64,000 nt of DNA from Bradyrhizobium sp. dw_78 (GCF_018449525.1 NZ_JAAVUS010000012.1:1-64000); one strand, 5' to 3'; numbered from the stretch's first letter, positions 34,105-43,996 are shown. Numbers and translations: made by a program. Notes: generated from the letters alone by a model not told the origin.

Positions 34105-37100
34105 TTCGCCGCGCTGACCTCGACCGTGCCGGTGCCGGTCCGGCCATAGCGCGAGGGATTGTACATGTCCTCGACATAGGCCTGCGGCAGCACATATTTG
34201 CCCGGCGACACCGCGCGGACCACATAGGCCACGGTGAACACCGACTTGTCGTTGGCGGCACGATCGATCGCGGCGGTAAAGCGGTCGTCGCGGAATTCGG
34301 TGTTCTGGGGTTCCTCGCCATCCTCGATCCAGTCCAGCGTGCCGCTATCGCCCGACGAGACCAGATGCGGATTGTCGATCTCAAGCCCCGCCGGCAGATA
34401 GTCCGAGACCATGATGTGGCCGAACTCCGGCCGCGGCTCGGTGACCCTGAGAACGACAGCGAAGCGATCGTTCTGCCGGGCCCTGGAGATATCGGCCGGC
34501 TTGCCGTCGAGCGTGAAATAGTTGCGTTCGATCTTGAAGCCGTTCGAGGCTGGAGGCTCCGGCGTGACCGGCGACCCGCTTACGGAGACCACGACCTGCA
34601 CCGGCATATCGCCGGTATTGGTGATCTTGACCGGCTTTCCCGCCATCTCGGAGGCCTGGTAGCTGCGGTACAGCGCGGTCTTGACCGGCGCTCCGTCGAC
34701 ATCCAGCGCCAGCGTCTCCTTCGCCAGCGCCCGCGCCGCCAGCACCAGCCAGGCGTCCTCCTGGGTCGAGGTGTAAGGCGTCAGCCCACGCGCCACCTCG
34801 ACGCGTTCGACCGCCTGGGTCAGCGTCGCATGCGGCGCGTTGCCTTCGCTGGCAAGCGACACCAATGCGGCGGCATCGCGCAGCGCGCTGCCATAGTCGG
34901 TCCGGCCAAATTCCAGCGCCGGTTTCGGCGATAGGCTCTCCAGCGCCGCCGCATAGACCCGCTCCGCCCGCGCCTTGTCGCCGACCAGCGCCAGCGCCGC
35001 CGCCAGTTGCGATCTGGCGATCGGGGTAGCGAGGTTGTTCAGCTTGGTATCGGCGAGGTAGCGCAGATCGCCGATCGGCGCGGCGCCGTTACGGGCAAGC
35101 ACATAGAGGCCGTAGGCCAGATTGCGGCCGCCATCCTTTTCCGGCTCATCGGCGTTCACCACCGAATTGCGGATGCGGTCGAGCGCGCTCCTGAACAGCA
35201 CATCCGGCACCGCAAATCCTTTTTCGCGGGCGCGGGTCAGGAAGTCCGTGACATAGGCGTCAAGCCAGGCGTCGTCGCCGCCGGACGACCACAGCCCGAA
35301 CGAGCCATTCGAGCCTTGCCGCGCCAACAGCCGGTCGATCGCATCCTTGACGCGCTGATCGACCGCCGTGTCCATCGCCAGATGCGCCCCCGCCGCGAGA
35401 TCGTTGACATAGAGCAGCGGCATCGCGCGGCTGGTGATCTGCTCGGAGCATCCGTACGGGTAGCGGTCGAGCGCTTTCAGAATGGTGGCGGCGTCTAGCG
35501 CGGTGGAGAGGCTGGCGGACAGCGAAACGCTGCCGGTGCCCGGCACCAGGTCGGAGAACATATCCGAGGTGAGCGTCAGGCTCTCGCCCTTGGCCAGCGT
35601 CCGGATCGAACGGCGCGCCAGGATTTGCGTCGCCGCCTTGACGTCGAGCGCATAATGCCGCGCCAATGTCGGTCCGTTCGGTCCCTTGATATCGACATCG
35701 ATCGCGGCCGTGCCGGTGCCGGCGGCATCCAACGCCAGCGACATCGAACTCCGCTGCCCGGCCTTGAGACTGGCCGTGGTCGAGGGATTGCCGCTGACCT
35801 TGACCGGGCCCGACGCCGTTACCTTGACCGTGTAATCGCCGGGCGCGCCTTCGACATTGTCGAGGTCGTAGCTCATGGTGCCGTGATCGCCATCGAGCAG
35901 GAAGCGCGGCAGCGTCGTCGTCAGCACCACAGGGTCTCGCACCGTGACGTCGGTGGAGGCCCTGCCGAGCTTGGTCGCGGTCCAGGCCACCGCCATCACG
36001 CGTGCGGTGCCGGCAAATTCCGGAATGTCGAAACTGACTTCAGCGGTGCCGTCCGCCGCGACGGTGACGATTCCCGAATACAGCGCCAGCGGCTTCTGGG
36101 TCGGCGGGCTGCCCTGCAACTCCGCGCCTGCGGAATCGCCGCCGGTCCTGATCTGGCCGCGGGTGCCCTGCATGCCGTCGATCAACTGCCCATAGAGATC
36201 GCGGATTTCCGAAGTCAGGCGGCGCTGGCCTAGATAGTAGTCATCCGGCGTCGGCGGCTTGTAATTGGTCAGATTGAGGATGCCGACATCGACCGCCGCG
36301 ACGACGATTTTGGCGTCCTCGCCGGGACTTAGTCCCCCAAGCTTGACCGGAATCTTCAGTGTCGAGCCTGGACGCACCAGGGATGGCGGCGAAAGGCTGA
36401 CGTCCAGCGTGCGCGTCTTCCTGTCGATACCGAACCATTTCAGTCCGATCGACCGGCCCGGCATCCGCAGCGCCGCGGTGTCCATCGGCCGGCGCAGCGT
36501 CGCCACCACATAGGCACCGGTGCCCCAATCCCTGCCGATAGGAATTTTGACCTGTGAGGTGCCTTCCTTGACGTCGGCGGTCTGGGTCGTCAGCAAGCGG
36601 TCGCCGAGCACATTGACGGTCAGCTTGCCGGCCACGCGCGCGTTGACCGAGACCGTCATGGTGTCGCCGGATTGATAGTCCGGCCGGTCGATCGAGGTCT
36701 CCAGCAGATCCGGTGTGTCGGCACTGCCATCGGAGTACCAGCCGACGTCGAACTGCACCGAGGTCAGCGGCCCGTCGGCGTCCGCCGTCTTGACGTCGAG
36801 GCGATAGCGGCCCGGCTGTGGCGACAGCGTGACGCGCGCGGGTTTGTCGGCGGCAACGATGAGATCGCCATCGGTCACCCGCGTGGTCGATTTCACCGGC
36901 TCGTAATCCCAAGATGAATTCTGCCGGTACCATTGGTAATGGGATTCGATCTTCAGGAGCTCGTAGCGCAGCCCGTCGCGCGGCAACGGCTTGCCATCCG
37001 GCGCGACGAACACGACATCGAAGGCGGCCTTGTCGCCCTCCGCAACGTTCTTGTCGGCGAACAACGGCTTGACGCCGATCATAGCGGCGGTAGGCGCCAC

Positions 37101-39305
37101 CGGTAGCACCAGTTTGCGCTCGACCGCGCGGCCGCCGGCTTCCGCCATGCGGATGAAGATCTGGGCTTCCTGCGGGCGGGTCGAACCAGGCGGCTTGTCG
37201 AGGCTCACCGGGAAGGTCGCGACGCCGCTGGCATCGGTCGCCGGCAGGTTCTCGATCGGCGTCCGCTCGTTGCTGGCGGTCTCCTCGTCGTCGACGCCGA
37301 ACTGGTAGCCGGGGTAACCGGGCCGTTCCGCCGCCTGCGCGACCAGCATGTCGCCTTCGAGCTGGAGCTCCGAGGCAGGAGCGCCATAGAGGAAATGCCC
37401 CTCGACCTTCAGCTCCACAGGAGCTTCGGCTTTGATGGCTTTGTCTTTGCTGGACAGATCGAATTCAATCCGCTCGGGAATGTAATCCTCGACCATGAAG
37501 GTGGTTTCGCCGACCGTCGAGGCCTTGGGATCGGTAAAGGCGCTCACCCGCCAGGTCCCGGCCGGCACGGCGGAATTGAGCGGCACCGCCAGGGTGCGCC
37601 CACCGGCGCCCTGATCGGCCAGCACGGCGCGCCGGAACTCGACGCCATCAGGACGCTCGATCACCAGCGTCAGCGGTCCGCCGGTGACGGCATTGCCCTG
37701 CCCGTCGCGCAGCAACGCCGTGAGATAGACCGTCTCGTTGGAGCGATAGACGCCGCGCTCGGCATAGACGAAGGCATCGGCGCCTGCGGGCACCGCCCGC
37801 CCCGAAACGCCGCGGTCCGACAGATCGAAGGCGTCGCTCTTCAGGCTGAGGAAAGCGTAGTCGGCCTTGTCGCTGGTCACTGTCAGCAGCGCTGGCGCCA
37901 GACCGCCCTCACCGCGCGCCAGCCCGGCCTCGAACAACACATGGCCGGATTCGTCGGTCTTGCGGGTGGCGAGGATTTCGTTGTTGCGCGCGATCAGCCG
38001 CACCTCGGCCTTCCCGACCGCGTCCGTCGTCGTCAGCGAATTGACGAACACATGGATGCCGTCATTGCCCGAGAACGCGGTCAGCCCGAGATCGGAAACG
38101 ATGAACCATTGGGTCGCGAGTTGGCCGTCATCATCGCTGCCCGCCCCTTTGGGAGCTGCGGTCATGACGTAGACGCCCGGCTGCAGATCGCCGAGCGCCT
38201 GGTCCACCGGGAACGCCGTGGTGACGTCCTCGTTGAGCGTGGCCGCGGTGGCGAGTTCGCCCGACCAGACCTTGACGCCGCGCTCATTGCCCAGGTCGGA
38301 AAGCTGGTAGGCGTTCAGCTGCTGCTGGAAATCGCTGCCGATCACCGTATTGATCAGGTTGCGATCGCCGATCCTGAACACATTCACCTTCACCGCCGGC
38401 GTGTTGACGCTGACCAGCGGAATGCCGCGCTGGCCGGCGCGCGGCAGCACATAGGCCCGTCCGGTGAAGCGCACGAACGGCTTGCGGTCGCGCACATAGA
38501 TGTTGAATTCGGCGGACTTCGGCAGCGTCTCCTTGACGATGGACGGCAGCCCGGCGCGCAGATCGACGGTGTAGCGCTCGCCGTGCTTCAGGCCGTCGAC
38601 GCAAAGCTGCTTCTCTTCCGCCGACAGCGCCGGCTTGTCGGTGCCGGCCAGCGCCACGAACGGGGTGAAGTCGGTGCGCTTGGCGAGATCCTCGGAGAAC
38701 TGGAAGCAGGCGCGCGGTGAAGCCGCGTCGGAATCGACGCTGTAATCGAGCAAGCGGAAACCATGTTCGTCGCGCATCTTTTCATATTGTTCGCGAACGT
38801 CGGCGACCTCGCGCAGATCGAGCGACAGCCGCAGCGCGTCCAGCGCCGGCCGCCACAGCTTGCGCTCGGACATCGTGCGGCCCAGCACCGCCAAAGCGTC
38901 CGCCTCCTCGCCTGCATTGCCGGCGCGCTGATAGGCGATGTAGGCCGCGGTCGAGGCGCGCTCCAGAAGAAACGTCTCCTCGCTCGCGTTGGAAGGCTTG
39001 ATCTGGAAAATGGTCCGCGCCAGCCTAAGCCAGTTGGCGCTGTCATCGGGCGAGATCGCGGCGATCTGCCCCAGGATCTGCAAGCCATTGCGGAAATCGC
39101 TTCGTTTGAAGGCGGCGTCGGCATCGGTCCGCAGCGTCGCGGCAGACCTGGAAACCGGCCCCGCCTCGCTCTTGATCTGGGCTTCCAGCTTGATCGCCGC
39201 ATCGGCCAGATCGTCACGTTTGAAGGCCTTGTCCGCGGCCTGCGCCGCCACCAGACCAAACACCAGGGTGGCGCACAGCGTCACAGCGCGAATCAAACCG
39301 GTCAT
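34101..39305 (-). CDS. Bacterial alpha-2-macroglobulin family protein
   Basis: The 1734-residue exported protein begins MTGLIRAVTLCATLVFGLVA with a Sec signal ending AQAAD; no lipobox is seen. MG domains follow (FVYAERGVYRSNETVYLTAL, TTLPRFLLDGDHGTMSYDLD). The thioester motif YPYGCSEQITSRA is near residue 1285 within an alpha-helical TED domain, and a receptor-like C-terminal domain ends with VEDMYNPSRYGRTGTG. It should trap attacking proteases covalently in the periplasm. The open frame extends back through tRNA-Arg to 39713, so the start is set by the signal peptide. Confidence 0.92.
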   Translation of the reverse strand: MTGLIRAVTLCATLVFGLVAAQAADKAFKRDDLADAAIKLEAQIKSEAGPVSRSAATLRTDADAAFKRSDFRNGLQILGQIAAISPDDSANWLRLARTIFQIKPSNASEETFLLERASTAAYIAYQRAGNAGEEADALAVLGRTMSERKLWRPALDALRLSLDLREVADVREQYEKMRDEHGFRLLDYSVDSDAASPRACFQFSEDLAKRTDFTPFVALAGTDKPALSAEEKQLCVDGLKHGERYTVDLRAGLPSIVKETLPKSAEFNIYVRDRKPFVRFTGRAYVLPRAGQRGIPLVSVNTPAVKVNVFRIGDRNLINTVIGSDFQQQLNAYQLSDLGNERGVKVWSGELATAATLNEDVTTAFPVDQALGDLQPGVYVMTAAPKGAGSDDDGQLATQWFIVSDLGLTAFSGNDGIHVFVNSLTTTDAVGKAEVRLIARNNEILATRKTDESGHVLFEAGLARGEGGLAPALLTVTSDKADYAFLSLKSDAFDLSDRGVSGRAVPAGADAFVYAERGVYRSNETVYLTALLRDGQGNAVTGGPLTLVIERPDGVEFRRAVLADQGAGGRTLAVPLNSAVPAGTWRVSAFTDPKASTVGETTFMVEDYIPERIEFDLSSKDKAIKAEAPVELKVEGHFLYGAPASELQLEGDMLVAQAAERPGYPGYQFGVDDEETASNERTPIENLPATDASGVATFPVSLDKPPGSTRPQEAQIFIRMAEAGGRAVERKLVLPVAPTAAMIGVKPLFADKNVAEGDKAAFDVVFVAPDGKPLPRDGLRYELLKIESHYQWYRQNSSWDYEPVKSTTRVTDGDLIVAADKPARVTLSPQPGRYRLDVKTADADGPLTSVQFDVGWYSDGSADTPDLLETSIDRPDYQSGDTMTVSVNARVAGKLTVNVLGDRLLTTQTADVKEGTSQVKIPIGRDWGTGAYVVATLRRPMDTAALRMPGRSIGLKWFGIDRKTRTLDVSLSPPSLVRPGSTLKIPVKLGGLSPGEDAKIVVAAVDVGILNLTNYKPPTPDDYYLGQRRLTSEIRDLYGQLIDGMQGTRGQIRTGGDSAGAELQGSPPTQKPLALYSGIVTVAADGTAEVSFDIPEFAGTARVMAVAWTATKLGRASTDVTVRDPVVLTTTLPRFLLDGDHGTMSYDLDNVEGAPGDYTVKVTASGPVKVSGNPSTTASLKAGQRSSMSLALDAAGTGTAAIDVDIKGPNGPTLARHYALDVKAATQILARRSIRTLAKGESLTLTSDMFSDLVPGTGSVSLSASLSTALDAATILKALDRYPYGCSEQITSRAMPLLYVNDLAAGAHLAMDTAVDQRVKDAIDRLLARQGSNGSFGLWSSGGDDAWLDAYVTDFLTRAREKGFAVPDVLFRSALDRIRNSVVNADEPEKDGGRNLAYGLYVLARNGAAPIGDLRYLADTKLNNLATPIARSQLAAALALVGDKARAERVYAAALESLSPKPALEFGRTDYGSALRDAAALVSLASEGNAPHATLTQAVERVEVARGLTPYTSTQEDAWLVLAARALAKETLALDVDGAPVKTALYRSYQASEMAGKPVKITNTGDMPVQVVVSVSGSPVTPEPPASNGFKIERNYFTLDGKPADISRARQNDRFAVVLRVTEPRPEFGHIMVSDYLPAGLEIDNPHLVSSGDSGTLDWIEDGEEPQNTEFRDDRFTAAIDRAANDKSVFTVAYVVRAVSPGKYVLPQAYVEDMYNPSRYGRTGTGTVEVSAAK

Positions 39306-39635
39306 GATGAGACTCCGTGCGCGGACCAGGGCCGCGTATCGACCAAAAATGCGCGAAAAGGGTGACGGACCTATGGTCCCGAAACAGGGCGGTGAAAAGG
39401 TCGCATGCGGCATGGCCAGGACAGGTTTCCATCGCGCCGGATCGGTGCGGTACAGCGAAGGTACAGGTAGAGCGGCAGGCGCGATCCACCTTGGTCGATG
39501 GATCGGCCAAAATGGTTCGGATAGACTTAGCCGCAAGATAGTCTTGGCCATAAATGGACTTGTAAATCGGCTTGGCGGCGAGGCGGATTTTTCATATTGG
39601 CCGTGGTATGAAGGCCGGGCGATCGGTCGCCATAC
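39306..39635. other. Leader region upstream of the A2M gene
   Basis: No gene is seen. It should hold the promoter of the minus-strand A2M-pbpC-lipid unit and the promoter of tRNA-Arg on the plus strand. Confidence 0.4.
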
Positions 39636-39712
39636 GATCCCATAGCTCAACTGGATAGAGTAGCGGATTTCTACTCCGCGGGTTGCAGGTTCGAATCCTG
39701 CTGGGATCGCCA
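39636..39712 (+). tRNA. tRNA-Arg (TCT)
   Basis: Acceptor arms GATCCCA and TGGGATC, a D loop, the anticodon stem GCGGA/TCCGC around TTTCTAC with TCT in the centre, the T loop TTCGAAT, discriminator G and encoded CCA are all visible. Confidence 0.95.
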
Positions 39713-40277
39713 AAATTTTCTGCCCCTAATGATTTCAATAGCTTATCCATCGTTTTGGCTCGCCGGTTCAAAAGTGAGCCAATGCTTGTTCCAGCACTGA
39801 GCTTCGCCGCCCCCGCACCATGAGATTTCAGTTCGCAGCTTTCGGGAAAAACTGAGCCTGCGAGATCAACGTCCAGCGAAACCACACCATCAATTGAGAT
39901 CGGTTGACCGCTGCGGCCTGCCATCCCAAGCCGACACTACGGCTGAGAGCGTGCCACCACTGAGCTCGTCGCTGAATAGCTGGACAGGGCACAGCGGATC
40001 TTTGCCATCATCCCTTGCTCTGTTGCCGAGCGAGCCGCGGCGATTTTGCCTCGATCCGCGCTCCGCCTCGAAACGCGCCTCAACAGACAGTACGGCAACC
40101 CGACGCGGATACCGCTTCGGCTTCGCTCTCTTCCCGTACCGAGGAGCTACGCCGGATTGTGAACGAGAAATAACTTTCATCGGCCGAGTGCATAAATCTA
40201 GCCGCAACTCTAATTGACAACACTTCGTCGGCTGGCCAGATTGAGATCAGTAAAAGTGCAACTGCTGGGTGGCGTAG
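39713..40277. other. Intergenic region after tRNA-Arg
   Basis: No gene is recognised. Minus-strand frames read as protein-like pieces (for example LLNRRAKTMDKLLKSLG near 39730-39790) but are broken by frame changes, so a decayed gene next to the tRNA is possible. No recombinase motif is seen. Confidence 0.35.
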
Positions 40278-40796
40278 ATGATGAAGCGGAAGGTATTCGG
40301 ATTGGCCGCAGCGGCGGCGCTTGTGTTGGCCACAGTTTCAGCGGCGCAGGCGGAGGTGACTTATACATTCTCGGGCGATTTTCAGACCAGCATCTTCAAT
40401 CCGCCAAATGCTTCATTCAGCATCACTGTTCCCGATTTTATCACCTCGGATACGACATTCACTGCAGCGCAAAGCAATCTCGCGTGCGGAGACAATTTTG
40501 TCCAATGCACCGGAGTCAGCTTCGTGACTGACTACCCAGGGCAGGACGCGATAACCATCAACTTCATCGCGGGCAACACCGCCGAGACTGAAAACTATTA
40601 CTTCGCACCAGATGCCTTCACCACTATTGGCTCATTTCCACAGGATGGCGGTGCCTTTGCAAACAACGGCACTCTGGTAACTGCCGTTCCCGAACTATCC
40701 ACATGGGCGATGATCATTCTCGGTTTCGCTGGCATCGGCTTCATGGCTTGTCGCCGCCGACGTGCTGGTGGACGGTCAGCATTCGCTGCGGCCTAA
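40278..40796 (+). CDS. PEP-CTERM (PxxWA type) exported protein 1
   Basis: The 172-residue product has a Sec signal (MMKRKVFGLAAAAALVLATV, cleavage after AQA). A Thr/Phe-rich middle with two cysteines follows. The C-terminal sorting signal is VPELSTWAMIILGFAGIGFM followed by ACRRRR. This is the alphaproteobacterial PEPxxWA anchor, cleaved by an exosortase that is not in this window. The motif has Leu where the two neighbours have Pro. A terminator follows 27 bp after the stop. Confidence 0.85.
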   Translation: MMKRKVFGLAAAAALVLATVSAAQAEVTYTFSGDFQTSIFNPPNASFSITVPDFITSDTTFTAAQSNLACGDNFVQCTGVSFVTDYPGQDAITINFIAGNTAETENYYFAPDAFTTIGSFPQDGGAFANNGTLVTAVPELSTWAMIILGFAGIGFMACRRRRAGGRSAFAAA

Positions 40797-40822
40797 TCCT
40801 CGATTCTCTCGTCAATCCGAAG

Positions 40823-40850
40823 AAAGAGGCCGCCTTCGGGCGGTCTTTTT
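40823..40850 (+). terminator. Terminator after PEP-CTERM gene 1
   Basis: CCGCC-TTCG-GGCGG flanked by AAAGA and TCTTTTT forms a stable stem with a UUCG-like loop and a T run. Confidence 0.8.
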
Positions 40851-41473
40851 GCTTGTTATGGCCGCCGCTATTGCAGCCAGCTCTTATTCGATTCGCGGAA
40901 AGCGGGGGGCTAACCACATGAAGTTTGTCTCAGACGGCCGATATGGTTGAGTTAGACATCCGTCTTCGCCTCTGGACCTGGCCGCCCGTCATGTTTTCCT
41001 CGAGCGGACCGAAACAATCGTCGCACGGCTTTTGCTGACGCCGATATCTGTTTCACAAGCACCCCGCGGCTTAGACTTGCCGGCCGCATCTTTCGCCAGA
41101 ATCGTGTCGAGCTTTGAGACGTCCGGCATCATTTACCCCGGGGCACGCTGCGATCGATCGAGGGCGCGATCGAGCCGGTCGCCAAGCAGTCGATCGCGGC
41201 CGTCAACCGCTCCTCGACCCCGTGCATGACCTCGCGAGGATATGTTCCTTCGCGCCCTGCTTGCGATAAAGCGCGAACGAGGCTGATGACCGTTGCCTCC
41301 AAGTAGACAAAAGACCGCCTTCGGGCTGTCTTTTATTTTGGATACATCACCCGCGTTCGCATCGCCGACGCCCGGTCATCCGCATGAAGGTGATCGCCGC
41401 TGGCGCCCTCGCCCATTAACTAAATCTGCAGGCGTCGATCGTATGATGCCACAGAGACGTAGGTTTTGCGCCG
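40851..41473. other. Gene-free stretch with an orphan terminator
   Basis: I see no convincing coding sequence. A terminator of the same design as those of the PEP-CTERM genes lies at 41309-41335 with nothing intact upstream, which suggests a lost gene or an unrecognised small RNA. Confidence 0.4.
41309..41335 (+). terminator. Orphan terminator
   Basis: AAAGACCGCC-TTCG-GGCTGTCTTTT is a stem-loop with one C/T mismatch, of the same family as the three terminators of the PEP-CTERM genes. Confidence 0.7.
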
Positions 41474-41662
41474 ATGCATACAAAGTCCAAAAGATATTTG
41501 AGACGCCAGCGCGCTCGCCTGCGAGATGCGGCGGTAAAATCTGCCCCGGAGGCCAAGGAGGCCCCGGAAAACCGTCTCGCGCTTCACATCACGGAATGTA
41601 TGCGAAAGTTCAGAAATTCCGATCGGCCGAATGAAGAGCTCCAGCCCTACTTTGAGGCCTGA
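41474..41662 (+). CDS. Small hypothetical protein
   Basis: The 62-residue frame begins MHTKSKRYLRRQRARLRDAA, strongly basic, and continues ENRLALHITECMRKFRNSDR to an acidic tail ending PYFEA. The ribosome site is weak. No family is recognised, and it could be a chance frame. Confidence 0.3.
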   Translation: MHTKSKRYLRRQRARLRDAAVKSAPEAKEAPENRLALHITECMRKFRNSDRPNEELQPYFEA

Positions 41663-41859
41663 TCCATTTCTTTAACGCTGGCTTGTGTGCGTCCAGGTCG
41701 GCAAAACGATTATTCTCTCGTTTCAAGGATTGCGTCCGGCGATCTGCGCATCCCCGGTCATCGGTCCCTATTCCGCAGGGGAAGCGCCTTTTGTCGGCTT
41801 GACCCCTGTTTTTTGAGACGCTATTATTTCAATATAAAAGTGATAATGGGGCATTTATT

Positions 41860-42459
41860 ATGAATTATATTAGGTCGTCGTTGGCTGGACTCGCACTCTT
41901 TTTCGGCATGACGGGCCTTGCTTCGGTCGCATCGGCATCCCCTATCACCTACGATGTTTCCGGGTCGTTCCAGGACATCCCCGGTTCCTCTTATTATTCG
42001 GCGCTCAGCGGGGGATCGTTTTCGGGATCGTTTGTCGCACCAAGCGGCACCTTTCCGCTCGGGACCAATTCATACGATTATCTATATAATTATAACATCA
42101 ATATCTATGCGGCGAACGGCAGCCTATTATCGACGCTCAGCAGCTCCACACCGGGAGCCTATCTGATGATTTCCACCGCTTATCTCGACATCTACGGCGG
42201 AGAGCAGATTGATTTCCAGGTAAACGGTGTCGACTATTTACAGTTGATCGTCCCCACGACGTTCAACGGCACAGGCAGCATCATTTCGGGTAACGACCAT
42301 TCTTACGCTGAAGCCGGCGATGGCAATTACGCATATCTGGCGACTGGTATCATCACAGCGGTTCCCGAGCCCTCTACCTGGGCCATGATGGTACTTGGTT
42401 TTGCTGGCCTTGGCTTCATGGTCTATCGCAGGCGCGGCCGCGAGCTTCACGCCGTCTGA
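41860..42459 (+). CDS. PEP-CTERM (PxxWA type) exported protein 2
   Basis: The 199-residue product starts with a signal peptide (MNYIRSSLAGLALFFGMTGL, cleavage after ASA). Its mature part is rich in Ser, Tyr, Gly and Asn, as is usual for extracellular PEP-CTERM proteins. It ends VPEPSTWAMMVLGFAGLGFM and a basic tail YRRRGRELHAV. An AT-rich leader precedes it. The terminator is at 42493. Its C-terminal 35 residues are nearly identical to those of protein 3. Confidence 0.87.
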   Translation: MNYIRSSLAGLALFFGMTGLASVASASPITYDVSGSFQDIPGSSYYSALSGGSFSGSFVAPSGTFPLGTNSYDYLYNYNINIYAANGSLLSTLSSSTPGAYLMISTAYLDIYGGEQIDFQVNGVDYLQLIVPTTFNGTGSIISGNDHSYAEAGDGNYAYLATGIITAVPEPSTWAMMVLGFAGLGFMVYRRRGRELHAV

Positions 42460-42492
42460 TCTCGGCAATTCTTTCTCACGCAACAGCACGAC

Positions 42493-42514
42493 GACCGCCT
42501 TCGGGCGGTCTTTT
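42493..42514 (+). terminator. Terminator after PEP-CTERM gene 2
   Basis: GACCGCC-TTCG-GGCGGTC followed by TTTT is a perfect 7-bp stem. Confidence 0.85.
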
Positions 42515-42540
42515 GTTGGGGGCGGCGATTCAAGCCGACG

Positions 42541-42561
42541 ATGATGATGATGATGATGATG
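42541..42561. repeat. (ATG)7 trinucleotide repeat
   Basis: Seven consecutive ATG units lie 27 bp after the terminator of PEP-CTERM gene 2 and about 140 bp before the next gene. No credible gene reads through it. Confidence 0.8.
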
Positions 42562-42702
42562 CGGGAGCAAGGCGCCATTTAATGGCAATGATATTAAAGT
42601 GCCCCTTATTTAATTGGACTTAGATTGACTCCAATCAAAAATGAGATTTTATATCTTTGCTTAGAATACCGATTCGTTATTTTTTTGATTTTGGAGGGCA
42701 GA

Positions 42703-43392
42703 ATGATTTTGTCAAAGAACGTGGTTGCAGGTTTGGCGGCGCTAGCAGCCGTAACCGGTGGGGCTTGCTCCTCGGCTAAGGCTGAGGTCATTTTAACGGA
42801 CACGTTGAACAGCATGGGCACCTGCAACACCTGCGGCTCTGGCCCCTACGGCACGGTAACGGTGACACAGGCGAACCCCGGCGATAATTTGGTATTCACG
42901 GTTACCCTGGGTGCCAACGATACCTTTGCCCGCAGTGGCGTTAATGACGCATTCTCTTTTAGCTTCCTGGCGGGTGAAACGATCAGCGGACTTCCGGCAA
43001 ACTTTGCCGTCGACCCCTCCCCCGCGACCGTCAACAACTCACCATTCGGAAATTTCACTTACGGTATCAAGTTCACCTCAGGAACAAACAGCCCGACTTC
43101 GACGCTTACCTTCGAGTTGACCGACTCCGGTACCCTGTCTGCAAGCGACTTCCGTCTCTCAACTATCCCCGCCGACAATGGCTCGCATACGTTTGACGCG
43201 GCTTATTTCTCGGCTGACATACTCTATTCTCCGCCAGATGGTTCGGCGATCGATCCTGCCGTAGGCGCTACTCTTGCGCCCGTCGTTGCTGCTGTTCCCG
43301 AGCCTTCTACCTGGGCCATGATGGTTCTTGGTTTTGCCGGCGTCGGCTTCATGGCCTATCGCAGGCGCGGCCGCGAATTTCACGCTGCCTGA
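42703..43392 (+). CDS. PEP-CTERM (PxxWA type) exported protein 3
   Basis: The 229-residue product begins MILSKNVVAGLAALAAVTGG, after TTGGAGGG at good spacing. Its signal peptide ends near AKA. The mature N-terminus has the CNTC pair (MGTCNTCGSG). The C-terminal anchor is VPEPSTWAMMVLGFAGVGFM with the tail YRRRGREFHAA. The open frame from 42625 is longer but the ribosome site fixes the start at 42703. A very AT-rich promoter region precedes it. Confidence 0.87.
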   Translation: MILSKNVVAGLAALAAVTGGACSSAKAEVILTDTLNSMGTCNTCGSGPYGTVTVTQANPGDNLVFTVTLGANDTFARSGVNDAFSFSFLAGETISGLPANFAVDPSPATVNNSPFGNFTYGIKFTSGTNSPTSTLTFELTDSGTLSASDFRLSTIPADNGSHTFDAAYFSADILYSPPDGSAIDPAVGATLAPVVAAVPEPSTWAMMVLGFAGVGFMAYRRRGREFHAA

Positions 43393-43420
43393 TCCCGGCA
43401 AGTCTTACTCACGCGACAGC

Positions 43421-43446
43421 AGGACCGCCTTCGGGCGGTCCTTTTT
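43421..43446 (+). terminator. Terminator after PEP-CTERM gene 3
   Basis: AGGACCGCC-TTCG-GGCGGTCCT followed by a T run is a perfect 9-bp stem. Confidence 0.88.
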
Positions 43447-43996
43447 GTTAGGTTGAGGCACGCCTTCGTTCGCCGGAACGCCATCGCTTGTTCAGGGCCG
43501 AGGGCAATGCGGCAGCCAAAATGTACAACGCAATGACCGGCCGATCTGACGCCTCGCAGCCCAACAAGCCATGAAACGATTTTCTCGTGCCGCGAAGTCA
43601 TTTTCCGGCCCCGCGAAGCCATCCTGAAACGAGCATCTCGTAGCAACATGCCGGATCAAACAACAAGGGTTCGGTCATGTGGGAATTCATCGTCAATCTG
43701 ATTTACAGCCGGTCCTGCAAAAACTATCTCGCCGAAATGGTGAGACACCAACACAGGTGGATCTGACGGGGCAGCACAGACACAGGCAAGAACCACAGCG
43801 GTAAGGCTGGGCTGGTTTCCTCACTGCTTATCGAGCGGGATGTGCTGTTGGTACTCTTTCGATAGCGCGCTGTGGTCGTGCGCAAACACCGTGCGGCTGA
43901 TCGATCTGGGATCATGTCGTCTACCCTGACCGAAAGAGCTGCTAAACATGGATGCTCCCGGATTTGGCCGGTGATATGCTTGATGCCGAATCAGGG
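43447..43996. other. Mostly empty stretch
   Basis: No large gene. A 29-codon frame at 43677-43766 (begins MWEFIVNLIYSRS, ends HQHRWI) might be a tiny protein but has only a weak ribosome site. Nothing else is recognised. Confidence 0.35.

Noticed and set aside
39306..39713. Upstream extension of the alpha-2-macroglobulin frame
   Set aside because: It crosses tRNA-Arg and precedes the signal peptide, so it is not translated as part of the protein.
42238..42588. Minus-strand ORF with a run of seven histidines
   Set aside because: The His run is the (ATG)7 repeat read backwards, and the frame is antisense to a PEP-CTERM gene and its terminator.
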